This document shows, piece by piece, positions 1 through 7,738 of a stretch of 20,286 bases of DNA. Each line of letters opens with the position of its first letter. The stretch's first letter is position 1. Origin of the DNA: a virus. Where the stretch lies: the IMG/VR virus record IMGVR_UViG_3300024473_000077, positions 1 through 20,286 of that record; one strand, given 5' to 3'. The notes below the pieces were generated by a model. The model was not told the DNA's origin. It searched no databases and saw only the letters and a list, made by a program, of their open reading frames with translations. The position numbers and the translations under genes were made by a program.

Positions 1-457
1 CTGCCATCTTCACCGCCGTCGGAGAGTCCCCGCCGTACACCACGGGCGCGCTCGGCTGGCTGCCCGGCATCTGGGAGTAGCTGCGCACGTACCAGCTCTG
101 CGCATTGCCGCCGGAATCCATCGTCGGCAAAGGAAACGGATGGCTGGTCCGGCTCGCTCCATGGTCAATCACAATCGGCTGCGTAAAGCTGGGATTGTTC
201 GCCACCTCCGTGAAGTAACGAATCCCGCGTTGTAGTGGAGCATTGTCCGTAATTGAGACGTGCATCATCTCGCCTGCCACCGCCACATTCACACCCTGCG
301 GCGAACTCGGCGTGCTCACCTGCCCCACCGCAGCCACTCCAGCCGCCTGCGCCACCGTGTTCACCGCGGTCTGAAACTTCGTGCGCAGCAGCACACCCAG
401 CTTCGGCCACGCCTGCTCCACTTCAGAGAGCAGCTCGCCGCCATCCAGATTCGCCAT
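1..457 (-). CDS. Unknown virion-block protein, C-terminus beyond the left edge
   Basis: I translated this one by hand. It opens with ATG at 457, whose A is the last base of the TGA of the large tail gene before it (TGATG overlap), so the two are probably translationally coupled. The 152 visible residues start MANLDGGELLSEVEQAWPKL and stay open to the edge of the window. The first 45 residues look helical. The rest is rich in Pro, Ser and Gly, with an RYFTEVANNP stretch and a DHGASRTSHPFPLP stretch in the middle. There is no signal peptide or membrane segment. I do not recognise the family. Its place directly after the large tail protein suggests a tail or receptor-binding accessory, but that is only context. 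Confidence 0.75.
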   Translation of the reverse strand, partial: MANLDGGELLSEVEQAWPKLGVLLRTKFQTAVNTVAQAAGVAAVGQVSTPSSPQGVNVAVAGEMMHVSITDNAPLQRGIRYFTEVANNPSFTQPIVIDHGASRTSHPFPLPTMDSGGNAQSWYVRSYSQMPGSQPSAPVVYGGDSPTAVKMA

Positions 458-3400
458 CACCTCACCCCTGTCAACATGTTGTGCGGATGCTTCTTGCCCG
501 TCAGCACCACATTGCTGATCTCCATCCTCCCCGTCGTTGAAAACTCCAGAAACGTCCTCGTCGCCGCAAAGTTCAGCGGAGCCTCATGGATCTGGAGGCA
601 AGGATCCGTGAGCGGAAACCCTCCCGGCACCGTCCACGGGTAGTAGCCCGCAGCGCTGTCGGTCGGCCCCAGCAGCGTATTCGGCAGCAGACGCAGATTC
701 AGCGTTCCCACTCCTGCCACCTGGTGCGTAATGTAGCTCCACAGTTTGCGGAACAGGCCCAGCAGCGGCATCTGTGCAGCTTTATTCGCACCCACCCAAC
801 CATAGGTTGTGTACAGCGAGTTGATCGTCACCCCATCATCGGTCGGAATCTCACCTGGCGCAAGCTGCGTCTTCAGACGGTAGATCTTCGAGTTACCCAT
901 CCCATTGCAAAACCGCACCTCGCCATCCAGAATGTTGATCTCTCCGCTCGCCGTCGCGCTCGCCGCTCCTCCGGCGCTCACCAGATTCGCAAACGGGCTC
1001 TGGATCTGCCAGATCGACCACTTTCGCCGCATGTCCGTAGACATCAGCGTCCCGAACATCGTCGTATGCACCCCAATCATGCTCTCAATCTGCGCTCCGC
1101 TATCGCATCCCTGGTAGTTGCACATCAGAATCACATTCGGAGCATTCGGCGCTGCATTCGGCGCCGCATCGGGCAGCCAGAAGTTCGGCGTAGGCAACGG
1201 CACGCCCACATACAGCCTGCGATTGGTTACATCCACCTTCACCCAGATCGAACTTCCTGCCGACCAGTTGATCCCATTCCAGATCGGAAAGATCTCTTCC
1301 ATAATCCTTCCCGGCTGGCCGCCCTCAAACAGATACAGCCCGTTCCGGCAAGCCTCCACCAGCCACTGCGAGCCAAAGTCGTACGCGTTGATCCCGCACG
1401 CGCCTGCTCGCTGCGCTACCTCTGGTTCATTCCAGTCGCTCGGCTCCAGGTTGCCGCTGGACTGCAAAGCATACATGCTGCTCTGCTTCAGCGCATAAAA
1501 AGTGTCATACATCACCACCGCTCCGTTCACCGGCTGCTGATTCTCGCTGGTAAACCCCACCACGCCCGTCACAGCGTCCACACTCTCCAACTGACCGGCG
1601 TAGCTAAAGTAGACGTTGGTCGCATCCACCGGCGCGTTGGTCTGGAAGATCTCTATCCGGTCTATCTCCACATCCGCTCCAGCGGCCAGCTCGCTCGCGT
1701 ACACCTCCAGCGTCAACCCTTCCGGCACCGTGCGGAACGCGCTCGTAAGCAGCGTTCCGGTCACGGTCTGCATCTGCGTAGAAAGTTGCCCCAGCGAAAG
1801 GCTGAACTGCCCACACGTCACGCCGTTGCTCACCAGCGCAACCACCAGTCTCCCGGCTGTCATGCCTGCGGGAGCACACGCAGTCACCCGCACGCTGTAC
1901 AGCGTATTGGGATCCAGAATCGGCTGCAAATACGCATCCTGATAGGCCGTCTGCTTGATCAGCCCCGCCTGTGCCAGCGTCGCCGTCGTGGAGTTCTTGA
2001 TGTAGTAACTATTGCCGAACACCGGTGAGACCAGCAGGCTCCCATACCCATCCGCCGCCGCCCATCCCAGCGGCTTCAACTGCCCGCCGGGCAGGTACCC
2101 TCCGTCAAAGCTCAGATTGTTGAAGTTCTGCACCTTATCCTGGCACAGCCCATACGCATTGCGATCGGCATACCGCACAATCCATCCCGGATTGCCTATC
2201 TCAATCAGGTTGAACAGATTGTTGCCGTAGACATCAATCGCCTCGGCCTGCACCAGCTCCGTGTCCGGAAACGCAAAGGTCGCCGTGGTAGAAACATTGT
2301 CCATTACAAACAGGCTGGTGGCCGTATACGTCGTCCCCTCCACGATGTACTGCACCGCGGTGGGCAGCGTAAAGAAGTTTCCTCCCGGCACGCCGTTCGC
2401 TCCAGACTCAGTAAACGCAATCCCTCGTCCCACCACATTCGGTGGTCCAATCGGAATCTGCGAGGCCACAATCGCAGTCGTATTGTCTGGAATATCAAAG
2501 GTCACCGGAGGGCTCGGCGCGGTGTAATATCCATTGCGAGTAATAAAGAACACCACACCCTGCTTGGTCCCGGGGCTGATGTACTGTCCCACCCCCGTCA
2601 CCGTCATCTCGCCGCCGCTGCCATCGCCGTAGATCGGCGAAGTCGAACTGCCCAGCGTCAGCAGCCCCGGATCAAAGCAGAACTCTGTCCCGGCCGTCGT
2701 CGCCTGGCCCTCCTCCTGCTGCGCGCCATAGTTGGTCACCGCGGAAAAGCCATCAATCGTAAAGCTGCCAATGTTGCTGCCGCTCACCGTGGCGATCGTC
2801 ATATTCACCCCGTTCAGCGCTCCATTGGCGTTCAACGTCCCGGTAATGGTCACCAGTTGTCCCGCGCTGGGGTTCGCGCCAGAGATCACCGCATAGCTAT
2901 ACGTCGCCACGCCGCCCGTCAGGCTGGTCTGCGTAATCGCCACTGAGCCGGAGTTCAGCGTCTGCGCAATCGGCCAGGTCGCATCCCACGCCGCCACAGA
3001 GCTTCCCGTCACCACGGCGCTTGATCCTGTCGAGAGCTGCGGCACCGGCTCTGCCGTACTCATCGTCGCCAGCGTGATCTGGTAGTTGGCCGTATAGTTC
3101 GCATTCCCGCTCCCGGCATAGAACAGATACTGGCTGGTGGGCACAACGTACGTGTAGTAATAAAACTGCCGCGGCTGCCCTGGGGGAGAAGCCAACCCCA
3201 CGCTCGTCACCTGCACCGTCGTCGGCCCCTGCGGCTCCGCCACTCCCGTAAACGAGGTATACAGATACACCGCATTGCCGCTGTTGAACGCGTTCACCAG
3301 CGTCGTATCTTCACCAGTCTCTGTCGAATCCGCGTAGTACACCGTCACCACATTGCCCGGCTGGGTCGAACCCGGCCCCGTGGACTGCAAAAAGTACGCA

Positions 3401-4398
3401 TACCCCCAGCTCTTCCCTGCCGGTTGCGTAATGCTCTCAATCGCATAACTGGTCGTCGACGCGCTGGAGGCGGCAAACACCGGCGAAGCGCCCGGACCCA
3501 CCTGAGAGATCCTGTCCGTCCACGCTCCTGTGTACTGCCGCGGAACATCGCTGCCTGTAGTCAGGTTATGGAAGGCCAGGTACTCCACCCCTTGTCCATT
3601 CACGCCGCTGGCAAACGATCCCGGCGTCACCCCGCTGAACAGCAGCGTCAGCACACCGGGCTGGTTCGTCACATCCTCCATCCAGAAGTTTCCGTCCGCA
3701 TCCAGGGACAGGTTCTGCACGCTCCCGTCCTGCTTCACAAACGTAGTAAGAAAGTTGAAGTTTGCATTCGCTGTGGTCTGGCCCACCTGCACCGTCACGT
3801 TGTTCAGCAGCGCCTGCGCTCCGCTGAACGGTGACGCCGCGGAGATCTGAACTCCAAACTGCTCATTGTTGATGTCGCTGGACCCAAACGACGATCCCCA
3901 AAGATCGCTCGCTCCACCCACCGTAACCGTCCCCAGCACCCCCGGCAAAGCCACCGTGCTCGGCGTCCCCACCGCCACGCCGGCCTTCAGCAACTGTACA
4001 GAGAGCGTCACCACAGAGCTGCAAAACCCGGAGATCACCACTGTGATCCCCGTCGGCGTCACCGTCTCCGGCAGATTGAATCCGAACTCAGTCACCGTCA
4101 GCAGATTCGCCCCGGCAGGATTTACGCTCGCATAGCCGCTCCCGCCGCTCAGCACCGCGCTGGGCTCACTCCACGTCGAACTCACCGCAGCCTGGCCTCG
4201 GTTCGGTCCGGAGCTGGCCGCCGCGTAACTATAAACGCTCTGCAGCGGAGCGCGCGTCTGCGCGTTCCCCACCAGAAAGTCCATGTCATAGTTACGCGGA
4301 CTCGCTCCCTCCGGAAGATCCTCCGGGCGAATCATCGCGATCAGCCCTCCATAGGTGTCCAGACCCACGGACTGAACCGCCGGATTGATGTTATACAT
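457..4398 (-). CDS. Very large tail/virion structural protein (1313 aa)
   Basis: The N-terminus carries a short motif seen at the start of tail nozzle or stabilisation proteins of short-tailed phages (about residues 24-42, IRPEDLPEGASPRNYDMDF). Long beta-rich, Gly/Ser/Thr-rich stretches follow. Residues about 485-552 form a compact beta module (ATYSYAVISGANPSAGQ onward) of a type often embedded in phage structural proteins. Residues about 820-920 resemble a jelly-roll, carbohydrate-binding-like fold (NTLYSVRVTACAPAG to VEIDRIEIF). The last 350 residues repeat W- and Y-rich beta strands like a propeller. A short PNAAPNAPN repeat interrupts them near 1140-1175. The start at 4398 lies 6 bases after the TAA of the previous gene, with only a weak GAG ribosome site. 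The role as tail hub, nozzle or host-contact protein is inferred from size, composition and position, not from a firm family match. Confidence 0.8.
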   Translation of the reverse strand: MYNINPAVQSVGLDTYGGLIAMIRPEDLPEGASPRNYDMDFLVGNAQTRAPLQSVYSYAAASSGPNRGQAAVSSTWSEPSAVLSGGSGYASVNPAGANLLTVTEFGFNLPETVTPTGITVVISGFCSSVVTLSVQLLKAGVAVGTPSTVALPGVLGTVTVGGASDLWGSSFGSSDINNEQFGVQISAASPFSGAQALLNNVTVQVGQTTANANFNFLTTFVKQDGSVQNLSLDADGNFWMEDVTNQPGVLTLLFSGVTPGSFASGVNGQGVEYLAFHNLTTGSDVPRQYTGAWTDRISQVGPGASPVFAASSASTTSYAIESITQPAGKSWGYAYFLQSTGPGSTQPGNVVTVYYADSTETGEDTTLVNAFNSGNAVYLYTSFTGVAEPQGPTTVQVTSVGLASPPGQPRQFYYYTYVVPTSQYLFYAGSGNANYTANYQITLATMSTAEPVPQLSTGSSAVVTGSSVAAWDATWPIAQTLNSGSVAITQTSLTGGVATYSYAVISGANPSAGQLVTITGTLNANGALNGVNMTIATVSGSNIGSFTIDGFSAVTNYGAQQEEGQATTAGTEFCFDPGLLTLGSSTSPIYGDGSGGEMTVTGVGQYISPGTKQGVVFFITRNGYYTAPSPPVTFDIPDNTTAIVASQIPIGPPNVVGRGIAFTESGANGVPGGNFFTLPTAVQYIVEGTTYTATSLFVMDNVSTTATFAFPDTELVQAEAIDVYGNNLFNLIEIGNPGWIVRYADRNAYGLCQDKVQNFNNLSFDGGYLPGGQLKPLGWAAADGYGSLLVSPVFGNSYYIKNSTTATLAQAGLIKQTAYQDAYLQPILDPNTLYSVRVTACAPAGMTAGRLVVALVSNGVTCGQFSLSLGQLSTQMQTVTGTLLTSAFRTVPEGLTLEVYASELAAGADVEIDRIEIFQTNAPVDATNVYFSYAGQLESVDAVTGVVGFTSENQQPVNGAVVMYDTFYALKQSSMYALQSSGNLEPSDWNEPEVAQRAGACGINAYDFGSQWLVEACRNGLYLFEGGQPGRIMEEIFPIWNGINWSAGSSIWVKVDVTNRRLYVGVPLPTPNFWLPDAAPNAAPNAPNVILMCNYQGCDSGAQIESMIGVHTTMFGTLMSTDMRRKWSIWQIQSPFANLVSAGGAASATASGEINILDGEVRFCNGMGNSKIYRLKTQLAPGEIPTDDGVTINSLYTTYGWVGANKAAQMPLLGLFRKLWSYITHQVAGVGTLNLRLLPNTLLGPTDSAAGYYPWTVPGGFPLTDPCLQIHEAPLNFAATRTFLEFSTTGRMEISNVVLTGKKHPHNMLTGVR

Positions 4399-4404
4399 AC
4401 GCTC

Positions 4405-4770
4405 TTACTCGCCTCGCAGAAACTCAAACCGAAAGCCGATCGTGTCGGCGCTAATCGCTGCTCCGCTGGCCAACTCCACGCCTGCCTGGTAGATGCGCAG
4501 CGTCTGATGCACCGTGTCATAGAGATACTGATACGTCCCTCCGGCCAGCGACTGGAACACCGCCCACACCGGCGTCGGCGTCAGGAAGTTGGGCACAAAC
4601 ACGCCGCCGGCCGAATTCAAAAAGCTGAACGTGCACGGAATGCCGTTCGTCGCATAATCGCCGCCCGTGCTCAAAGCCGCAGTCCCAAACAGAACCTGAT
4701 GCCGCTGCGTGTTGTCCACGCCTGCGGGCTCCGCATTCACCGTCAGTGTCAATGTTGCTTCCGCCATCAT
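4405..4770 (-). CDS. Small conserved phage structural protein
   Basis: This is a 121-residue, beta-rich protein containing TLTVNAEPAGVDNTQRHQVL and a later AALSTGGDYATNG stretch. I have a general recollection of this pattern in small proteins lying between the adaptor and the large tail gene of related phages, with no assigned function. There is no signal peptide, membrane segment or Cys cluster. The start is a double ATG (4770 and 4767). A GGGAG ribosome site sits 3 bases before the first and 6 before the second, so 4767 may be the true start. It ends 6 bases before the large tail gene. A tail-completion or decoration role is plausible from position, but the sequence does not prove it. Confidence 0.75.
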   Translation of the reverse strand: MMAEATLTLTVNAEPAGVDNTQRHQVLFGTAALSTGGDYATNGIPCTFSFLNSAGGVFVPNFLTPTPVWAVFQSLAGGTYQYLYDTVHQTLRIYQAGVELASGAAISADTIGFRFEFLRGE

Positions 4771-4788
4771 CTTCTCCCTTGTGATCCT

Positions 4789-5610
4789 CTAAAGATCTTT
4801 ATTCCACTGCACAAATTTTCCAACCGCCTCTTGGCCAAACTCTCGCCGCATATTCTCCTGCCGCTGCGCGGCGCGCACCGTCTGCAGCATCAGCTCGCCC
4901 ATGCTTCCGCCGTTTCCATCCACGCCTTGGCTGGCTGCTGATGCCGCCGCCAACTGCTCCGGCGCAAACCGCCGCGCATACAGCACCAGCATCCGGTCCA
5001 CAATCGCATCCTGCGAGTCCAGTACCGGAACATAGGTCGTGCAGAAGTTCAGGCTGTCCCCCAGAATCGGCGGCAGCGCAATCTTGCACCGCAGCCGCAG
5101 ATCCACGCTCTGCAACGCTCCCGGCATCCACAGCGCGTTTCCGCGCCACTCGTACATCCTGTTCACCCCGCTCTGGTACAGCGGCGGCAATCCATCCGGA
5201 GCCGCTTGCAACGGAGCAAAGTCAGAGAGCGAGCCGTTCACTCGCTCCCACACCCGATCCACTCCCATCGCTCCTGCCGGCAGTGTCCACTGCGGCCAGT
5301 TCTGGAATCCGTCAAAGTAACTCAAAAAACCCAGACTCACCTGCACCGTGGGATCCGGCTTCGCCAGCGCCGGCAGCCCCAGCAGAATATAGTTGTCCAG
5401 GATCAGCGCCGGGTCGCCCACACTGCGCAGCTTTCGATACACCCAGCGAATCGCCGCATTCAAAAACGGCAGCGTAAACGGAGCCGTGTTGGTCGCAATC
5501 AAGCCGCCCTGCGGCCCGTCTGCTCCTGCCCCGTCGTCATTGATCATGGACCGGAACAGATCCATCATCCCTTGCAGATTCGGATACCGGATTGGATAGC
5601 TTACAGACAT
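4789..5610 (-). CDS. Head-tail adaptor / connector-like protein
   Basis: The 273-residue protein has the layout of phage adaptor proteins that dock under the portal in short-tailed phages. A helical N-terminus (LQGMMDLFRSMINDD, then FTLPFLNAAIRWVYRKLRSV) is followed by a central beta part with FDGFQNWPQWTLPAGAMGVD and VWERVNGSLSDFAPL. A C-terminal helical region then carries DAIVDRMLVLYARRFAPEQL. The W-x-LP-x-G-x-x-x-VDRVWER stretch is the most telling part. In such families the helices bind the portal ring and the beta part receives the tail. The start ATG at 5610 follows GAGGAGATT, a good ribosome site at slightly short spacing, and an 82-base gap that holds a long hairpin. The gene order (capsid block before, tail block after) fits a connector. 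The family assignment is by pattern only. Confidence 0.72.
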   Translation of the reverse strand: MSVSYPIRYPNLQGMMDLFRSMINDDGAGADGPQGGLIATNTAPFTLPFLNAAIRWVYRKLRSVGDPALILDNYILLGLPALAKPDPTVQVSLGFLSYFDGFQNWPQWTLPAGAMGVDRVWERVNGSLSDFAPLQAAPDGLPPLYQSGVNRMYEWRGNALWMPGALQSVDLRLRCKIALPPILGDSLNFCTTYVPVLDSQDAIVDRMLVLYARRFAPEQLAAASAASQGVDGNGGSMGELMLQTVRAAQRQENMRREFGQEAVGKFVQWNKDL

Positions 5611-5637
5611 AATCTCCTCACCTGGACTTCGCAGGCG

Positions 5638-5686
5638 GCAGCGGCGGCTTCACGCCGAGACATGGAGCGTGATCCGCCGCCGCTGC
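5638..5686 (-). promoter_or_regulatory. Long nested hairpin in the gap before the adaptor gene
   Basis: Two perfect stems nest inside each other. The outer arms are GCAGCGGCGG (5638-5647) and CCGCCGCTGC (5677-5686). The inner arms are TCACGC (5650-5655) and GCGTGA (5667-5672), with an 11-base loop. On the transcribed minus strand no T-run follows, so it does not look like an intrinsic terminator. It could be an RNA processing site, a stabiliser of the downstream mRNA end, or a translation barrier. It lies between the stop at 5693 and the start at 5610. Confidence 0.5.
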
Positions 5687-5692
5687 TGCGCC

Positions 5693-6550
5693 TTACGAAG
5701 CTCGGGGACGCGCCGCCGCGCGCTTCACCGGGGCATCCTCACCCCACCAGCGCAGCTCCTCCGGCACGTCGGACTTGTTCTTCACCCCGGCCATCACGGC
5801 CCTCTGCCAATCCAGAATGCACAGCATCCCGCCCAGCGCCGCGCTCTTGTGAAAGGCCATATTCTTCTTGATCGCCTCGCCGCAGTTCGGGCAATCGATC
5901 GTCGGAACCATCGGCTTGTGGTAATCTCGCTGCTCGCCAAAATAATCCAGTGCCAGCCGCAAATCGGTTCCTTCTTCACCCTTCAGCATCGCCTGCAATC
6001 CCGGCCGATCCGTCGCCTCCAGCTCGTCGGCCTGCGCCATCACCGCCCGGTAGTACCGCTCGCGCCGCTGCTCGGCCCTGCGAATCTCCTCTTCGCTGGG
6101 CGTCTCCTGCAAACTGACAAACAGCCCCTGCGCAAATAGATCGCTACCCCGGCTCGTGGAAAAGTAAGCTGCCATCTCCGGCGCTGCGTTCCAATCCGGA
6201 TCGTTGGTCGGATTATTCGGATTCAGCAGATCAATCGTGCAGCGCAGCCCATCGTGCGCCTCGCCGCGGAACTTTCCCGTATCCGTGTTGTGTACCTTCT
6301 GCATCAGCGGATCGGGAATCCGCGTCACCAGCGCATAGCGTTGCCCCTTCGGGCAGCCTCGCAACCGGAACTTGATCCACAGCGGCGGCCGGTCCACCAC
6401 AAACTCCCGCAGTGAAACCGTAAAAATGTAGATGTAGCGTTCCGGAGCCCGCAGCATATTCCGGTCGATCCGCGGATCCCATGTGTCCGCATTCATCTTC
6501 TGCATCAAGGGTTGAACCTCTGGATCATCCAAGCCATGTAACGTCGCCAT
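5693..6550 (-). CDS. Phage protein with a C-terminal zinc-ribbon-like cluster
   Basis: I place the start at ATG 6550 (285 residues). AAGGAG sits 7 bases upstream, whereas the longer reading to 6589 has no ribosome site and runs into the previous gene. The N-terminal half (MATLHGLDDPEVQPLMQKMN onward) is mixed alpha/beta. Residues 151-190 form a charged helix rich in Glu and Arg. A candidate metal site follows: Cys220 and Cys223 in DCPNCGEAIKK, then His234 and Cys244. That spacing fits a treble-clef or zinc-ribbon finger, with His replacing one of the usual four Cys. The C-terminal tail is basic (KRAAARPRAS). I do not know a function. Similar finger proteins occur in phage structural blocks, so a minor virion or assembly protein is the likeliest reading. 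Confidence 0.72.
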   Translation of the reverse strand: MATLHGLDDPEVQPLMQKMNADTWDPRIDRNMLRAPERYIYIFTVSLREFVVDRPPLWIKFRLRGCPKGQRYALVTRIPDPLMQKVHNTDTGKFRGEAHDGLRCTIDLLNPNNPTNDPDWNAAPEMAAYFSTSRGSDLFAQGLFVSLQETPSEEEIRRAEQRRERYYRAVMAQADELEATDRPGLQAMLKGEEGTDLRLALDYFGEQRDYHKPMVPTIDCPNCGEAIKKNMAFHKSAALGGMLCILDWQRAVMAGVKNKSDVPEELRWWGEDAPVKRAAARPRAS

Positions 6551-6569
6551 TCTGTCTCCTTGGGTAAAC

Positions 6570-7280
6570 TCAGGCCTCTGCGCCTGCATCGTTCAACTGC
6601 ATCAAGCCGCGCGGCATCCGTGCGGCAATCGCCATCGCCTGCCGCATCCCGCGCTCCATGACCTCCACTTTTCTGGCGATCACACTCGTCCGGCAGCCCT
6701 GGTTGGTATAGCTGGCCGCAGCGCCGCGGAAGGCCGGCGCGCAGTCTGCTTTGGCCTCCAGCATCTCTTCCAGCACCTCGTTCTCAGCCAGCTCCGCCTC
6801 CAGCTTCAGCGCGGCTACCTTTTCTTCCTCATTCAGCGCCTGCCAGAACTTCACCGCCGGCAGCATCACATCCACCAGAAAGCTGCTCAGCTCCAGAATC
6901 TCTGCCCGCATCTCTCCATCGCGGCTCTCGTAGTGCACCAGCCGTTGCAACACCACATACTGCCCATGGAAGGGATACTCGCCCAGCTCCTGCAACCCGC
7001 TGCCCTCATCCCGGTGCTGGTAGTACCAGCGTGCTGGCGAACCAAAGTCCTGCGCCGGCTTCCACATCATCAGCAGCCAGCAAGGCTCCTTGCCGCCCAC
7101 CAGAAAATCCCGATAGCCCTCAAATCCATCCTTGGCCCAGTACCCTCCGGCGCGCGTCGTGGCGCACTCGCTCCACACCAGTTTGAACACCGGCTCGCCA
7201 TAAGGATTGGTCCCTCCCTGGCGCGTAAACGCATCCTGAAACTCAGGCGGACACTCCCTATGCACCGGGCAACTCCCCAT
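6570..7280 (-). CDS. Conserved phage protein of unknown function
   Basis: This is a 236-residue protein. Its first half holds a recognisable phage pattern: GGTNPYGEPVFKLVWSE, then GYWAKDGFEGYRDFL, then WLLMMWKPAQDFGSP followed by an aromatic WYYQHRDE and GEYPFHGQYV. I recall this order of motifs in phage proteins encoded near capsid and connector genes. Its biochemical role is not known to me. The second half is a long charged helix (about 120-175), likely a coiled coil. The annotated ATG at 7280 lies inside the end of the GroES gene (23-base overlap) without a clear ribosome site. A GTG five codons later (7265) has GGGAG seven bases before it and would cut the overlap to 8 bases, so either start is possible. 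The next gene begins 19 bases after its stop. Confidence 0.72.
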   Translation of the reverse strand: MGSCPVHRECPPEFQDAFTRQGGTNPYGEPVFKLVWSECATTRAGGYWAKDGFEGYRDFLVGGKEPCWLLMMWKPAQDFGSPARWYYQHRDEGSGLQELGEYPFHGQYVVLQRLVHYESRDGEMRAEILELSSFLVDVMLPAVKFWQALNEEEKVAALKLEAELAENEVLEEMLEAKADCAPAFRGAAASYTNQGCRTSVIARKVEVMERGMRQAMAIAARMPRGLMQLNDAGAEA

Positions 7281-7632
7281 GCGTATCGGCCACGCGGATC
7301 ACAAAGGTGCGCACCTCACCCTTCGTAAACGCCCGCTCACCCACCTGGTGGGTGCGCAGGTTGATGTACTCTCGGCCATACTCGCTGCAGTGCACCACAT
7401 CGCCCACCTTGTACGGCATGGGCATCAGTACCCCGGCCATGGGAACACCATCGCCCACGGCCAGCACCCGTCCTGTCATCGGCTTGGCGGCAAAGCGCTC
7501 GCTGCGCTCCAGCGTCAGCCCGCCGGGGGTCACAATCCGGCTCTCCAACACTGGAATCTCTTCAACAAAAATCCGGTCCAGAACCGGCCGAAACGGAATC
7601 GGCTCTCGTCCATCCATCAAGGGAAGGCTCAT
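7258..7632 (-). CDS. GroES-type co-chaperonin (Cpn10), phage-encoded
   Basis: The 124 residues follow the GroES plan. A first strand RPVLDRIFVEEIP is followed by a Gly-containing flexible stretch with GGLTLERSERF, which corresponds to the mobile loop that docks into GroEL. Then comes the conserved core TGRVLAVGDG, a Met/Pro-rich dome-loop segment (GVPMAGVLMPMP), and YKVGDVVHCSEYGREYINL, matching the usual VGDxVxFxxYxGxE region. Bacterial GroES is about 95 residues, so this one has extra N- and C-terminal ends. Known phage co-chaperonins such as T4 gp31 adapt host GroEL to fold the capsid protein. The gene sits directly after the capsid gene, beyond an intrinsic terminator, so it may be made at a lower level. 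Its leader carries a GA-rich repeat shared with the capsid gene leader, but no strong ribosome site. The family call is firm; the capsid-folding role is inferred. Confidence 0.88.
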   Translation of the reverse strand: MSLPLMDGREPIPFRPVLDRIFVEEIPVLESRIVTPGGLTLERSERFAAKPMTGRVLAVGDGVPMAGVLMPMPYKVGDVVHCSEYGREYINLRTHQVGERAFTKGEVRTFVIRVADTHGELPGA

Positions 7633-7649
7633 GTCTCTGCTGTCTCTCT
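7632..7649 (-). repeat. GA-rich leader motif, copy 2 (GroES leader)
   Basis: On the minus strand this reads AGAGAGACAGCAGAGACA and ends within the GroES start codon. It matches 17 of 18 bases of the motif at 9162-9179 ahead of the capsid gene. A purine-rich stretch here could serve as a weak ribosome-loading site. Confidence 0.5.
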
Positions 7650-7655
7650 CTTTCC

Positions 7656-7693
7656 TTAAAAATGCAGCGAGGGTGAACCCGTCACCCTCGCTG
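7656..7693 (-). terminator. Intrinsic terminator after the major capsid gene
   Basis: A perfect 12-bp stem is formed by 7665-7676 and 7682-7693 (minus-strand arms CAGCGAGGGTGA and TCACCCTCGCTG) with a 5-base loop. On the minus strand the stem is followed after two bases by TTTTT. There is no T-run on the other side, so it acts only on leftward transcription. It lies about 45 bases beyond the capsid stop and just before GroES. It would let the capsid message end here and limit read-through into the connector and tail genes. Confidence 0.8.
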
Positions 7694-7738
7694 TTCTTCC
7701 TCGGCGCTAGCTAGCCCGCAATAGCCCATCGGCGCAGA

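Noticed and set aside
5601-5663. 20-residue ORF (MSRREAAAAACEVQ...) before the adaptor
   Set aside because: It lies within the hairpin, overlaps the adaptor start in another frame and has no ribosome site.
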